This document shows, piece after piece, positions 43,778-53,446 of a DNA stretch of 64,000 nt (the first letter of the stretch is position 1; each line of letters starts with the position of its first letter). The stretch comes from Pseudothauera hydrothermalis (lineage in GTDB: Bacteria > Pseudomonadota > Gammaproteobacteria > Burkholderiales > Rhodocyclaceae). The position numbers were made by a program, and so were the translations under genes. The stretch spans positions 620,001-684,000 of the forward strand of contig NZ_CP029331.1 of the NCBI RefSeq assembly GCF_003345255.1, given 5' to 3'. Under the pieces are notes generated by a model. That model saw only the letters and a list, made by a program, of their open reading frames with translations. It had not been told where the DNA came from and did no database searches.

Positions 43778-44349
43778 TGATCGATGATCAGGCGCAGGCG
43801 GGCGTTGCCGCGGGACAGATCGATACGCTGTGGCGGCGCGTGCGCCTCGTCGGAGGCGTAGGCGGGGTATTCGATGCGCCAGCCGGCGTCGATGACCAGC
43901 GTCGGACGGCCGGCGGCATCGCGCTGACGCACTTGTGCTTGCGCGTCGGGGGCGGCTTGCACCCAGCCGGACAGGCGTTCGACCGGGGCGTCGATGCCGA
44001 GCGCGCGGGGCAGCAGTTCGCTGGCGCTGGCGGCTTGGTAACGTTCGCCGTGTGCGGTGTGTAACACGGCACCGCTGGCGGTGCGCGTCAGGCGGGCGAC
44101 GACCTGCCCGAGCGGACTGAACACGGTCCACTCGTCTTGCTGGTCATCGTGCCGCCATTCCAGGCGGCCGCTGGCGGCCTGCTCGCCGTCGGAGGCAGAC
44201 AGTCGGCCTTCCAGGACGAATGCGGCGTGCGCGCTGCGTGCGGCGGCCGACGCCGTCGGCAGGGGCGTCTGCGTGGCACAGCCGGACAGCAGCGCTACCG
44301 CGCCCAGTAGAGCGAACAGTGCCGGCCGGCGCATGGCGATGGTGCGCAT
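43759..44349 (-). CDS. lolB: outer-membrane lipoprotein receptor LolB
   Basis: A 196-residue lipoprotein. The signal ends in the lipobox LLSGC (cysteine near residue 24), and the mature part contains FVLEGRLSASDGEQAASGRLEWRH and SPLGQVVARLTRT, usual for LolB, which takes lipoproteins from LolA and inserts them in the outer membrane. Position directly before ispE is conserved. ATG codons at residues 1 and 6 are both possible starts. Confidence 0.93.
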   Translation of the reverse strand: MRTIAMRRPALFALLGAVALLSGCATQTPLPTASAAARSAHAAFVLEGRLSASDGEQAASGRLEWRHDDQQDEWTVFSPLGQVVARLTRTASGAVLHTAHGERYQAASASELLPRALGIDAPVERLSGWVQAAPDAQAQVRQRDAAGRPTLVIDAGWRIEYPAYASDEAHAPPQRIDLSRGNARLRLIIDQWTFIP

Positions 44350-44364
44350 CGGTGTTGTGCCGCC

Positions 44365-46092
44365 TCAGCGTTGCAGGCGTTCGATGGTGTCTTGCAGGGC
44401 ACGATGGTTGGGATGGGCGGCCAGCGCTTCGTCCCAGATGCGCTGCGCTTCGGTTTGGCGGCCCAGGTGCCACAAGACTTCGCCCAGATGGGCGGCGATT
44501 TCGGGGTCGGCACGGAGGGCGTAGGCGCGTTCCAGATGCGGCAGCGCGCCGGCCGGGTCGCCGCGTCGGAAGCGCACCCAGCCCATGCTGTCGAGTATGA
44601 AGGGGTCATCGGGCAGCAGTTCGAGTGCGCGTTCGATCAGGCTTTGTGCTTCGTCCAGCCGCAGGCCGCGGTCGGCGAGCGAATAGCCCAGGGCGTTGTA
44701 GGCGTGGGCATGGTCGGGCACCAGCGCGATCAGTTTGCGCAAGCGTCCTTCCATGACCTCCAGGCGGTCGAGCCGTTCGGCGATCATCGCCGATTCGTAC
44801 AGCAGATCCGGGTCGTCCGGCGCGGTTTGCAGGCCCTTATCCAGTACATCCAGTGCGGCAGCCAGTTGGTTGGCGTCGCGTAGCAGCTGCGCTTCGGCCA
44901 GGCGCAGACGTTTGCGGGTGGGTTCGTCGGCCTCTGCAAGATCGAGCTGTTGACGCGCTTCGTCCAGGCGCCCGTGGCGGGTGAGCAACTGCGCGGCGCG
45001 CACTCGCGCCTCGATGACGTGTTCTGCGCCCTCGACCGTCCGATAGCGGGCCAGCGCGCCGTCGATGTCGCCGCGTCGTTCGGCAATCTGCGCAAGGTTG
45101 AGCCGGATCGGGTCTGCATCCGGATGGCCTGCGGCAAGCGCTTGTTCGAACAGACGTTCGGCTTCGTCCAGATCGCCGAGCTGGGCCGACAGCAGCGCCA
45201 CCGCATTGATCAGCTCGCGGTCCTCGGGGGCGCTGGCAAGTAGCGCGCGGAACTGCGCACGCGCTGCGTCGAACTGCTGGGTGGCCACCAACAGCCGGGC
45301 GTGCATCAGGCGGCCGTTACGGCTTTCTGGATGGCGCTGCAGATAGTCCTGGATCAGGTGCAAGGCGTTGTCTGCTGCACCGGCTTGCTGCAGAAGCTGG
45401 CTTTTGAGCAGGACGGCCGGTTCCCAATCGGGGTCCAGTTCCAGTGCGCCGTCGATGGCGGCCAGCGCCTCATCCGGGTCCTGGGCAATGGCCGCTGCCT
45501 GAGCCCGCGCGAAGTGCGCCTCGCGGTAGCTGAGGTAAGGCTCGGTCAGCCGCTCCACCATGCGCAGCGCGGCGGCCTTGTCACCGACCCGCGCGAGGGC
45601 GCGGTTCAGGCTCATCAGGTTGTGGGGGAGTTGGTCCGGGGTCTCCGCCAGTAAGCGGGCAAAATGCAGCAGCACGCTGTCTAGCCGGTCGCTGCCGCCG
45701 GCGAGCATGCCGGCGAGCAGGCGGCGGGCGTCGTCCGAATCCGGGTCGGCCAATGACCACAGACGGGCAGCTTCGGCGGCAGCCTCGAAGTTGCGTGCAT
45801 AGAGCGCAATTTCGGCGGCACGGCGGGCAATGCGCGGGTCGGCGGTGCGTCGGGCGAGCTCGAGATAGGCTTGCACCGACAATTCCAGCTCGCCACGGGC
45901 GCCGGCGATTTCGGCCAGTAGAAACTGGTAAAGCGTTTGCGCAGTGAGCGCTTGTGCCGGCAGGTGCGCCGCGGGCGGGTCGTCAGCGTCTTCGCTTGAC
46001 TGGGCGCGTGCGGCCAACGGCAGCGCCAGCCATAGACTCAAGCCGAGGCAGGAGGCGATGCGGCCGAATTGCAAAGGTAATGAGACGGTCAT
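44365..46092 (-). CDS. exported tetratricopeptide-repeat protein
   Basis: A 575-residue protein with a signal peptide (cleavage after LAARA, residue 29-30) and at least ten TPR-like helix pairs, such as AVLLKSQLLQQAGAADNALHLIQDYLQ, LDEAERLFEQALAAGHPD and AHAYNALGYSLADRGLRLDEAQSLIERALELLPDDP, the last being the most canonical. Periplasmic or outer-membrane-associated scaffold; substrate unknown. It lies 15 bp upstream of lolB in the same operon, suggesting an envelope role. This arrangement recurs in betaproteobacteria. Confidence 0.88.
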   Translation of the reverse strand: MTVSLPLQFGRIASCLGLSLWLALPLAARAQSSEDADDPPAAHLPAQALTAQTLYQFLLAEIAGARGELELSVQAYLELARRTADPRIARRAAEIALYARNFEAAAEAARLWSLADPDSDDARRLLAGMLAGGSDRLDSVLLHFARLLAETPDQLPHNLMSLNRALARVGDKAAALRMVERLTEPYLSYREAHFARAQAAAIAQDPDEALAAIDGALELDPDWEPAVLLKSQLLQQAGAADNALHLIQDYLQRHPESRNGRLMHARLLVATQQFDAARAQFRALLASAPEDRELINAVALLSAQLGDLDEAERLFEQALAAGHPDADPIRLNLAQIAERRGDIDGALARYRTVEGAEHVIEARVRAAQLLTRHGRLDEARQQLDLAEADEPTRKRLRLAEAQLLRDANQLAAALDVLDKGLQTAPDDPDLLYESAMIAERLDRLEVMEGRLRKLIALVPDHAHAYNALGYSLADRGLRLDEAQSLIERALELLPDDPFILDSMGWVRFRRGDPAGALPHLERAYALRADPEIAAHLGEVLWHLGRQTEAQRIWDEALAAHPNHRALQDTIERLQR

Positions 46093-46301
46093 GGTACGGT
46101 CCGAAGGGACTGCAAAGCGGGGGCTGGCGTCACGCGGGCGGGGCTGCGGAGTAGGCGGGGCGAAGACGCCCGCATCGCCGCCCGGTTTGATGCATAAACT
46201 AAAATCCGGTTCGCCCGATGTTAACGACTCCGAAGGGGAGCGTCGAGTGCCAGCCGGTCATAGACTGGATTGCCGGCGGCGCCCTTCGGTGTGAGGTCCG
46301 C

Positions 46302-47129
46302 ATGCCAGAACTGCCCGAAGTCGAAATCACTTGCCGGGGTATCCGTCCGTATGTCGAAGCGCGCGCACTCAGCGCGCTGGTGGTGCGCCAACCGCGGCTG
46401 CGTCTGCCCGTGCCGGAGGATTTGGCGCAGTGTCTGACCGGGCAGGTGCTCAGGCGGGTGACGAGGCGGGCCAAGTACCTGTTGCTGGGTTTCGATGCGG
46501 GAAAGGTGATCGTTCATCTGGGCATGTCCGGCAGCTTGCGGGTGGTCGATGCCGGTCAGCCGGCGGGTCGGCATGACCATGCGGACCTGGTTTTTGGCGA
46601 TATCGCGCTGCGCCTGCGCGACCCGCGGCGCTTTGGGTTGCTGGCGTGGCAGCCCGAAACGGATGCGGAGCATCCGCTGCTGGCGGGTCTGGGGCCGGAA
46701 CCGCTGGAGGACGGTTTTGACGGTGCTTATTGGTTTCGGGTGACGCGCGGCCTGCGTCAGCCCATCAAACATGCGTTGATGGATGCCCGTAAGGTGGTTG
46801 GCGTGGGCAACATCTATGCGGCCGAAAGTCTTTTTCGTGCCCGCATCCATCCGCTGGAGCCGGCCGGTGTGCTGGGCCGCGCGCGCTGTCAGCGCTTGGC
46901 GCAGGCGGTCAAAGCAACGCTGCGCGATGCGATTGCCGCAGGCGGTAGCACGCTGCGTGATTTTGTCGGCGGAGACGGTCAGCCGGGCTATTTTCAGCAG
47001 CAGTATTTCGTCTATGGGCGTGAAGGCGAGCCCTGCCGGGTGTGTGGCAGCGCCATCCGGCGCGTGGTCAGCGCCCAGCGCTCGACCTGGTTTTGCCCAC
47101 GCTGTCAGCGCTCGAGCGGGCGAGGTTGA
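46302..47129 (+). CDS. mutM: formamidopyrimidine-DNA glycosylase (Fpg/MutM)
   Basis: A 275-residue base-excision repair enzyme that removes 8-oxoguanine. The N-terminus PELPEVE supplies the catalytic proline and glutamate after removal of the initiator methionine, which fixes the start at 46302 (GAGGTCCGC upstream). Further blocks: KYLLLGFDAGKVIVHLGMSG, GVGNIYAAESLFRARIHP, and a C-terminal zinc finger CRVCGSAI...FCPRCQR. Transcribed away from the TPR gene across a 209-bp promoter region containing AT-rich GCATAAACTAAAAT near 46191-46204. Confidence 0.96.
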   Translation: MPELPEVEITCRGIRPYVEARALSALVVRQPRLRLPVPEDLAQCLTGQVLRRVTRRAKYLLLGFDAGKVIVHLGMSGSLRVVDAGQPAGRHDHADLVFGDIALRLRDPRRFGLLAWQPETDAEHPLLAGLGPEPLEDGFDGAYWFRVTRGLRQPIKHALMDARKVVGVGNIYAAESLFRARIHPLEPAGVLGRARCQRLAQAVKATLRDAIAAGGSTLRDFVGGDGQPGYFQQQYFVYGREGEPCRVCGSAIRRVVSAQRSTWFCPRCQRSSGRG

Positions 47130-47229
47130 CACCCTGCGGGCATGGCGTGTGCCGGCATTCGGCGCTATGCTGTCAGGGTGTTGTCAAATTGTTCACGTTC
47201 CGCGCTCGCGGAATGCTTGGAGCGATCCC

Positions 47230-49203
47230 ATGACCCTGGTCGATCAGTTTTCCGCTTACGGACGTTGGCGGTCGGATGTGGCCGAAGCCGTCGGCCGTCT
47301 GCGTGCCTGGCTGTCGAACAACGATGTCGGCGATGCGCAAGGCGACATGCGTTTGCAATACGCGCTCGATCGTCTGCGGGATGACACGCTGACAGTGGCT
47401 TTCGTAGCCGAGTTTTCACGCGGCAAGTCCGAGTTGATCAATGCCGTGTTCTTTGCCGACTACGGCAGCCGCATCCTGCCTTCCAGCGCCGGGCGCACCA
47501 CCATGTGCCCGACCGAACTCAAATGGCGCGCCGGTGATCGCCCCGAGATCCGCCTGTTGCCGATCGCCACCCGGGCCACGCAGGCCAGTGTGAGCGAGCT
47601 CAAGCGTTTCCCGGAGACCTGGGAGGTGGCCGCGTTGCCCGCCGATTCCGCTGCCGGGCTGCAGCAGGCGTTGGCGCGGGTGAGTGAGACCCTGCGGGTC
47701 GATCAGGAAACCGCACGCAGCTATGGTTTTCGAGTCGATCCAAGCGGCACGGAAGGTTTGAGGCCGGATGCCGATGGCCTGGTGGAGATTCCCAGTTGGC
47801 GTCATGCGGTGATCCAGTTCCCCCACCCGCTGCTCGAACAAGGTTTGGTGGTGCTGGATACACCCGGTTTGAACGCCATTGGCGCCGAACCAGAACTGAC
47901 CTTGTCGCTGTTGCCCAATGCCCATGCGGTGCTGTTCATTCTTGCGGCCGATACCGGGGTCACGCAAAGCGATCTGGCGGTGTGGCGCGAGTACGTCCAG
48001 GCCGGGCGCGGACGGCAGAAGGGCCGGTTGGTGGTGCTCAACAAGATCGACGGGCTGTGGGATGGCCTGCGCGAAGACCGGCAGATCGACGCCGAGATCG
48101 ACCGCCAGGTGGCTTCGGTGGCCAGCACGCTGGAGGTGGATCGCGCCTGCGTATTCCCTGTCTCGGCTCAGAAAGGCTTGGTCGGACGCATCAATCGCGA
48201 TGCCGCGCTGCTCGAACGCAGCCGGCTGCCCGAGTTGGAACGTGCGTTGGCCCAAGAGCTGTTGCCGACCAAGCAGGAGATCGTGCGCGACAGTATTTAT
48301 GGCGAGACCGAGGAGTTGGTGGCGCAGGCCGGCGCGCTGCTGCAGGCGCGGTTGGCCGGCTTGCGCGAGCAGTTGCAGGAGCTCACCGATCTGCGCGGCA
48401 AAAATCAAAGCGTCATTGAATACATGATGCGCAAGATTCGGGCCGAAAAAGAAGAGTTCGAGCAGGGTTTGCAGAAATACTATGCGGTGCGTTCGGTGTT
48501 TACCAACCTCACCAACAACCTGCTGGCGCATCTGGGCCTGGATGCTTTGCGCAACGAAACCCGCCGTACCCGCGAAGCCATGCTGGAATCGTCCTTCTCC
48601 AAAGGCTTGAAAGATGCCATGGAGGGTTTCTTTGCCCGCTTGCGCGACAACTTCAAGCAGTCAAACCAGGAAATCGCCGAAATCACCGCGATGCTGGAGG
48701 CGATGTACAAGCGTTTTGCGGTGGAGCACGGGCTCAAGCTTTCGGCGCCGGAAGCGTTTTCCACCTTGCGCTACGAGCGCGAACTCGACCGTCTGGAGCA
48801 GGCGTTCAACCGTCAGCTCAACAACACCCTGGTGTTGGTGACCACCGAAAAGCACGCGCTCACCCAAAAGTTTTTCGAGACCGTGGCGATGCAGGCGCGG
48901 CGTACTTTCGAGTTGGCCAATCGCGACGTGGAGCAATGGCTGCGGGCGGTGATGTCGCCGCTGGAGACGCAGGTGCGCGAATATCAACTCCAGCTCAAGC
49001 GTCGTCTGGAAAGCGTCAAGCGCATCCACCAAGCCACCGACACGCTGGAAGACCGGGTCGAGGAACTCAAACAGGCCGAAGCTCAGTTGTTGCGTCAGCT
49101 CGATGAGCTGGCCGAGCTGGCCGATGGCATCCGCTGTGCGCTCGATCTGCCGGGCGATCGGGGCCGTCCGGTCGTCGAGCAAGCGGCCGAACGGGCGGCC
49201 TGA
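47230..49203 (+). CDS. dynamin-family GTPase
   Basis: A 657-residue large GTPase. G1 is AEFSRGKSELINA (residues 60-72), G2 threonines lie in SSAGRTTMCPTEL, G3 is LDTPGLNAIG, and G4 is LNKIDG. The C-terminal 300 residues are coiled coil (IRAEKEEFEQGLQKYY; LKRRLESVKRIHQATDTLEDRVEEL). Bacterial dynamin-like proteins act at membranes in fission, fusion or phage defence. It begins 100 bp after mutM; the in-frame extension into mutM is rejected. A strong terminator follows at 49228. Function in this organism is unknown. Confidence 0.85.
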   Translation: MTLVDQFSAYGRWRSDVAEAVGRLRAWLSNNDVGDAQGDMRLQYALDRLRDDTLTVAFVAEFSRGKSELINAVFFADYGSRILPSSAGRTTMCPTELKWRAGDRPEIRLLPIATRATQASVSELKRFPETWEVAALPADSAAGLQQALARVSETLRVDQETARSYGFRVDPSGTEGLRPDADGLVEIPSWRHAVIQFPHPLLEQGLVVLDTPGLNAIGAEPELTLSLLPNAHAVLFILAADTGVTQSDLAVWREYVQAGRGRQKGRLVVLNKIDGLWDGLREDRQIDAEIDRQVASVASTLEVDRACVFPVSAQKGLVGRINRDAALLERSRLPELERALAQELLPTKQEIVRDSIYGETEELVAQAGALLQARLAGLREQLQELTDLRGKNQSVIEYMMRKIRAEKEEFEQGLQKYYAVRSVFTNLTNNLLAHLGLDALRNETRRTREAMLESSFSKGLKDAMEGFFARLRDNFKQSNQEIAEITAMLEAMYKRFAVEHGLKLSAPEAFSTLRYERELDRLEQAFNRQLNNTLVLVTTEKHALTQKFFETVAMQARRTFELANRDVEQWLRAVMSPLETQVREYQLQLKRRLESVKRIHQATDTLEDRVEELKQAEAQLLRQLDELAELADGIRCALDLPGDRGRPVVEQAAERAA

Positions 49204-49227
49204 TCGGGCCGGTGCCCTGCCAAAAGC

Positions 49228-49264
49228 CCAAGGGGTGGCCAGATCGAGCCACCCCTTGGTTTTT
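49228..49264. terminator. rho-independent terminator after the dynamin-like gene
   Basis: CCAAGGGGTGGC and GCCACCCCTTGG (12-bp perfect stem, 8-base loop) followed by TTTTTG. It lies between convergent genes and probably serves both. Confidence 0.88.
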
Positions 49265-49281
49265 GTGGCGATGAAAGCCGC

Positions 49282-49533
<252 letters not shown>

Positions 49534-49550
49534 TTATCATTACCTCACAA

Positions 49551-50039
49551 TTACTCAGGGTTCAATTTACGACGCAGCCGATCGATCACGACAGGCTGCA
49601 CGAACTTGCCGACATCGCCCCCCAACCTGGCGATTTCGCGCACCATGGTGGCGGAAATGAACATGTACTCATCGGCCGGGGTCAGAAAAACCGTTTCCAC
49701 GTCCGGGTAGAGCTTGCGGTTCATCCCCGCCATCTGGAATTCATACTCAAAGTCCGACACCGCGCGCAGGCCGCGCAGGATGAGCCGGGCGTCTTGCGCG
49801 CGGAGAAAATTCATCAGCAAGCCGTCGAAACCGATCACCGTGACGTTGGGAAACGGCGCCAGAATCTCGCGGGCCATCTCCACCCGCTCTTCCATGGTGA
49901 AAATCGGCGATTTGCCCGCGCTTTGGGCAACGCCGACGATGACCTGATCGAACAGCATCGCGGCCCGGCGCACAATGTCCTCATGTCCGCGGGTCATGGG
50001 ATCGAAAGTGCCCGGATACACCACCTTGCCGTGTCTCAA
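49551..50039 (-). CDS. coaD: phosphopantetheine adenylyltransferase
   Basis: A 162-residue CoaD enzyme, the penultimate step of coenzyme A synthesis. [18 protein letters not shown] contains the nucleotidyltransferase TxGH-type motif, and [17 protein letters not shown] the C-terminal ISxTxxR-like motif (alanine in place of the usual second serine). The start is a TTG at 50039 in a TTGA overlap with the rsmD stop; it gives the usual nine-residue lead before YPGTFDP. A much longer frame upstream is antisense-like overlap with rsmD and rejected. Confidence 0.93.
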   Translation of the reverse strand: MRHGKVVYPGTFDPMTRGHEDIVRRAAMLFDQVIVGVAQSAGKSPIFTMEERVEMAREILAPFPNVTVIGFDGLLMNFLRAQDARLILRGLRAVSDFEYEFQMAGMNRKLYPDVETVFLTPADEYMFISATMVREIARLGGDVGKFVQPVVIDRLRRKLNPE

Positions 50040-50575
50040 ACTGGATGTCCTCGCATCAGATGAAAATGCACCTGCCCGGCGCGCCCTTGTTTGACGGTGG
50101 GCCACCCGGCCAGCCCTGCAAGCGGTGCTTCGGCTTCGACGTAGAGCCAGCCGTCCGGCTGCAGTACGCGGTCGAGCAAGGGTTCGATCCGTTCGAGCCA
50201 GCCTTGATGGTATGGCGGGTCGAGGAACACGACATCGAACCTGCGTGACGTCGACTGTAGAAATTTTACCGCATCGCCGCAAAGCAACTCTACTTGCGCG
50301 GCCAGCAGGGTTTTTTGGGTCTGCTGCAGGGCTGCGAAGGCGCGTGGATCGCGCTCGACCAGGGTCACCCCGCGCGCGCCGCGTGAGGCCGCCTCGAAGC
50401 CAAGGATGCCGCTGCCGGCAAACAAGTCGAGGCAGTCGAGGCCGTCGAGTTTCTGCCCCAGCCAGTTGAACAGTGTTTCGCGTACCCGGTCCGGCGTGGG
50501 GCGCAGTCCGCGGACCGGGGCAACCTCGATGAGCCGGGAGCGCCATTGTCCGCCGACGATACGTACCCGGCTCAT
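50036..50575 (-). CDS. rsmD: 16S rRNA (guanine(966)-N(2))-methyltransferase RsmD
   Basis: A 179-residue methyltransferase. N-terminal [15 protein letters not shown] and [20 protein letters not shown]-binding [19 protein letters not shown] and catalytic FLDPPY are all diagnostic of RsmD. It overlaps the upstream M16-like gene by 4 bp and coaD by 4 bp, forming a coupled operon. Confidence 0.95.
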   Translation of the reverse strand: MSRVRIVGGQWRSRLIEVAPVRGLRPTPDRVRETLFNWLGQKLDGLDCLDLFAGSGILGFEAASRGARGVTLVERDPRAFAALQQTQKTLLAAQVELLCGDAVKFLQSTSRRFDVVFLDPPYHQGWLERIEPLLDRVLQPDGWLYVEAEAPLAGLAGWPTVKQGRAGQVHFHLMRGHPV

Positions 50576-51930
50576 TGGGCGCTGCCGATGTCTGCGGTGC
50601 GCTCGGTGTCGCCGCTACCGCCGACAATGACCGTGACCAGATGTTCCGGCCGCACCCGGCGGGCGAAGGCATCGCGCACCGCTTCGGCGGTGACCGCGGC
50701 GACCTGCTGTGGATAAGTGTCCAGCCAGTCGAGCGGCAGTTGGTAGAAGCCGATCATTGCCACATGGTCGAGGATTTTGCGGTTTGAATCCAGGCGCAAG
50801 CCGAAGCCGTTGATCAGGTTGTCGCGCGCGGCCTGCAGTTCTTCCGCAGTGGGGCCGGCAGCGATGAATTCGGCCAGCGTCTGCTCGACCACCGCGAGCG
50901 CATCGGCCGCTTGGGCACCACGGGTTTGTAGGCCAATCTGGAACGGGCCGGCCACGCGCTGAGGCGAAAAATAGCTATACACGCTATAGGCGTAGCCGCG
51001 CTTTTCACGTACTTCGCGGGTCAGGCGCGATACAAACCCGCCGCCGCCAAGCACATAGTTGCCCACCAGCAAAGGAAAGTAGTCCGGGTCTTGGCGCGCC
51101 ATGCCGGGCAGGCCGAGGAGAAGATGCGCCTGCGCGGCTGGGTGGTCGATGCGAATGCTGCGGCGCTCGGGCTGGGTGGGGGCAGGCAGTGCTGCGGCCG
51201 GTTCGCCTGCGGGCAGATTCTTGGTCAAGCGTTCGGCCAGTACTGCCGCCTCTGCCCGTGAGACATCGCCGACGATCGCCACCGAGGCGCCTCGGGCGAC
51301 ATAATGCTGCCGATGAAAGCGCAGCAGATCCTCGCGAGTGATGGATGAAAGCGAGGCTTCGGTGCTTAGGCGTCCATAGGGATGATCGCCAAAGATTGCC
51401 GCGGTGAAACTGCGTTCGGCCAGGCTGGCGGGCTGGGTTAGTGCTTCGCGCAGCGCGGCGATGCTGCGTGCACGTTCGCGTTCGAGCACAGACTGGGGAA
51501 AGGTCGGGGCAGCGAGCAGCTCGGCTGCCAATGCGACCGCGGCGTTGCGTTCGGCCGCAGAAGAGAGGGTGCGCACCGTTAAGCTGGCGCGGTCCTGATC
51601 GACGCCGCCGCCGATTTGTGCGCCGATGTCAGCGCTGCGCTCGGCGATGGTCTGTTCGTCCAGTTCGGCGGTGCCGGCCTCGAGCAGACTGCGGGTCAGC
51701 GCGGCGAGGCCGGCACGGTCGGCCGGATCATAAGCGCTGCCGGCCGCAAAGCTGATCTGAATATCGACCATTGGCAGTGCACGGCTTTCCACGAAATACA
51801 CCCGCGCGCCGGTGTCGGCCACCCAGTGCTGAATTTTCGGGCCGGCCTGGACCGAGGGCATGGCGAGCAGGGCCATGGCTGCGGCGAAGCTGCGAAGTAG
51901 GGAATGGCTCAGGGTCTGCATGGTGCTCAT
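50572..51930 (-). CDS. M16-family peptidase-like protein, non-catalytic partner
   Basis: A 452-residue exported protein (signal cleavage after VQA, about residue 29) with M16 N- and C-domains, including [36 protein letters not shown] and [17 protein letters not shown]. The zinc motif HxxEH is missing at the expected place ([21 protein letters not shown]), so it is the inactive half of a heterodimeric protease, as in the mitochondrial processing peptidase alpha subunit. Its start shares one base with the stop of the active partner (TGATG). Confidence 0.9.
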   Translation of the reverse strand: MSTMQTLSHSLLRSFAAAMALLAMPSVQAGPKIQHWVADTGARVYFVESRALPMVDIQISFAAGSAYDPADRAGLAALTRSLLEAGTAELDEQTIAERSADIGAQIGGGVDQDRASLTVRTLSSAAERNAAVALAAELLAAPTFPQSVLERERARSIAALREALTQPASLAERSFTAAIFGDHPYGRLSTEASLSSITREDLLRFHRQHYVARGASVAIVGDVSRAEAAVLAERLTKNLPAGEPAAALPAPTQPERRSIRIDHPAAQAHLLLGLPGMARQDPDYFPLLVGNYVLGGGGFVSRLTREVREKRGYAYSVYSYFSPQRVAGPFQIGLQTRGAQAADALAVVEQTLAEFIAAGPTAEELQAARDNLINGFGLRLDSNRKILDHVAMIGFYQLPLDWLDTYPQQVAAVTAEAVRDAFARRVRPEHLVTVIVGGSGDTERTADIGSAQ

Positions 51931-53306
51931 CAGTGTCTCAGTCCGGTCAGGGAGGCGGGGCGGCGCTCGCTCATGGGCAAGGGGTCCAGGCGGGCGGTGG
52001 TGAGCGTGCGGTCGCTAAAGAGTTCGCGGGCCACCGCTTGCACTTCGGCAGCGGTGACACTGCGTAAGCCCTCCAGCAGGGCGTCGTCGTCGCGCCAGGA
52101 CAGGCCGGCGCTTTCCAGAAAACCGATCTCCATCGCCTGTCCCATCAACGAGTCGCGTTTGTAGACGTGGGCTGCCACCGCCTGTGTTTTGACCCGGCGC
52201 AACTCCTCCTCGTCGATGCCTTCGCGGGCAATGCGGTCGAGCTCTTCGCGCAAGGCCGCTACAAGTTCGTCGGGGCTGTGGCCGGGGGCGGGCGCGCCAT
52301 CGAGGTAGAACAGCGCCGGTCCGCGGCCGCTGCCGTCATAGCCGGCGCTGGCCGACACCGCCAGGCGCCGCTCGCGCACCAGGCGGCGCGGCAGCCGAGC
52401 GCCGTCATGGCCGGAAAGGACCGCGGCAAGCACTTCCAACGCAAACGCCTGACGGTCGGTTGCCGGATTACGCAAAGCCGGCACCTGCCAGGCAAGCGAC
52501 ACATAAGGCAGTTCCGCCGGCGCTTGTACTGTGGTTTGGCGCGGGCCGCGCTGGGCGGGCTCGCCGGGGATGCGGCGGGCGGGCAGTTCGCGTGCCGCAA
52601 TCGGGCCGTAGTGGCGGCGCGCCAGTTCAAAGACTTCGCGGTGGTCGACGTCGCCCACGACCACCAGCCAGGCGTTGTTGGGCGCATACCAGTTGCGGTA
52701 CCAGGTGCGGGCGTCATCCGCGCGCATGGATTCGAGGTCGGTCATCCAGCCGATCACCGGGCGGCGGTAGGGGTGGGCCTGCAACGCAGTCGCCATCAGT
52801 TGTTCATGAACCAGCGCACGCGGATTGTCGTCGGTACGCAGTCGCCGTTCTTCCTTGACGACCTCGAGTTCGCGGGCGAACTCCTCATCGGTGATCTGCA
52901 GGTTGATCATGCGGTCGGCCTCCAGCGCCATCACCGTGCCCAAGTGTGCCGGTGGCACCTGCTGGAAGTAGGCGGTGTAGTCGCGGCTGGTGAAGGCATT
53001 GTCGCGTCCGCCAACTGCGGCCACGCGCTTGTTGAACTCGCCGGGGCCGACTTCGCGGGTACCTTTGAACATCATGTGTTCGAGCACATGGGCCACCCCG
53101 GAGACGCCTTGCGGCTCATCCATGGCGCCAACGCGATACCACACCATGTGGACCACCGACGGTGCGCGGCGGTCTTCCTTGACGATGACCTTCAAGCCGT
53201 TGTCCAGCGTGGTTTCGAAGGGATTGGCCGCGGCTGGCGCGGCACCCAGGGTGGCGACGGCCAGGGCGGCGAGCACGCCGACGGTGGAAAGAGGCTTGCA
53301 AAGCAT
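51930..53306 (-). CDS. M16-family zinc metallopeptidase, catalytic subunit
   Basis: A 458-residue exported peptidase. Signal peptide MLCKPLSTVGVLAALAVATL... ending near AAA. The inverted zinc motif is HVLEHMMFKGT (HxxEH) with a downstream glutamate in the usual place (ALEADRMINLQI). The start at 53306 has GCAGGA seven bases upstream; an ATG 15 bases earlier is less well placed. Forms a pair with the inactive M16 protein at 50572. Divergent from ftsY across a 140-bp region. Confidence 0.92.
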   Translation of the reverse strand: MLCKPLSTVGVLAALAVATLGAAPAAANPFETTLDNGLKVIVKEDRRAPSVVHMVWYRVGAMDEPQGVSGVAHVLEHMMFKGTREVGPGEFNKRVAAVGGRDNAFTSRDYTAYFQQVPPAHLGTVMALEADRMINLQITDEEFARELEVVKEERRLRTDDNPRALVHEQLMATALQAHPYRRPVIGWMTDLESMRADDARTWYRNWYAPNNAWLVVVGDVDHREVFELARRHYGPIAARELPARRIPGEPAQRGPRQTTVQAPAELPYVSLAWQVPALRNPATDRQAFALEVLAAVLSGHDGARLPRRLVRERRLAVSASAGYDGSGRGPALFYLDGAPAPGHSPDELVAALREELDRIAREGIDEEELRRVKTQAVAAHVYKRDSLMGQAMEIGFLESAGLSWRDDDALLEGLRSVTAAEVQAVARELFSDRTLTTARLDPLPMSERRPASLTGLRH

Positions 53307-53446
53307 GGGAATGTCCTGCATCTGATAGAATTTGTCCCGGTCCCGGCGGTCTGGACGCAGCGCCGGAAATGGCCTGGCGCAGCATGATAGCCTCTTCGGA
53401 AGACTTGCGCGGCCGGGCCTTGAACGCCCATCTGACCCGAGAGCCC

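Noticed and set aside
46221-47132. Open frame of about 303 codons on the minus strand
   Set aside because: Antisense to mutM, whose catalytic and zinc-finger residues are complete.
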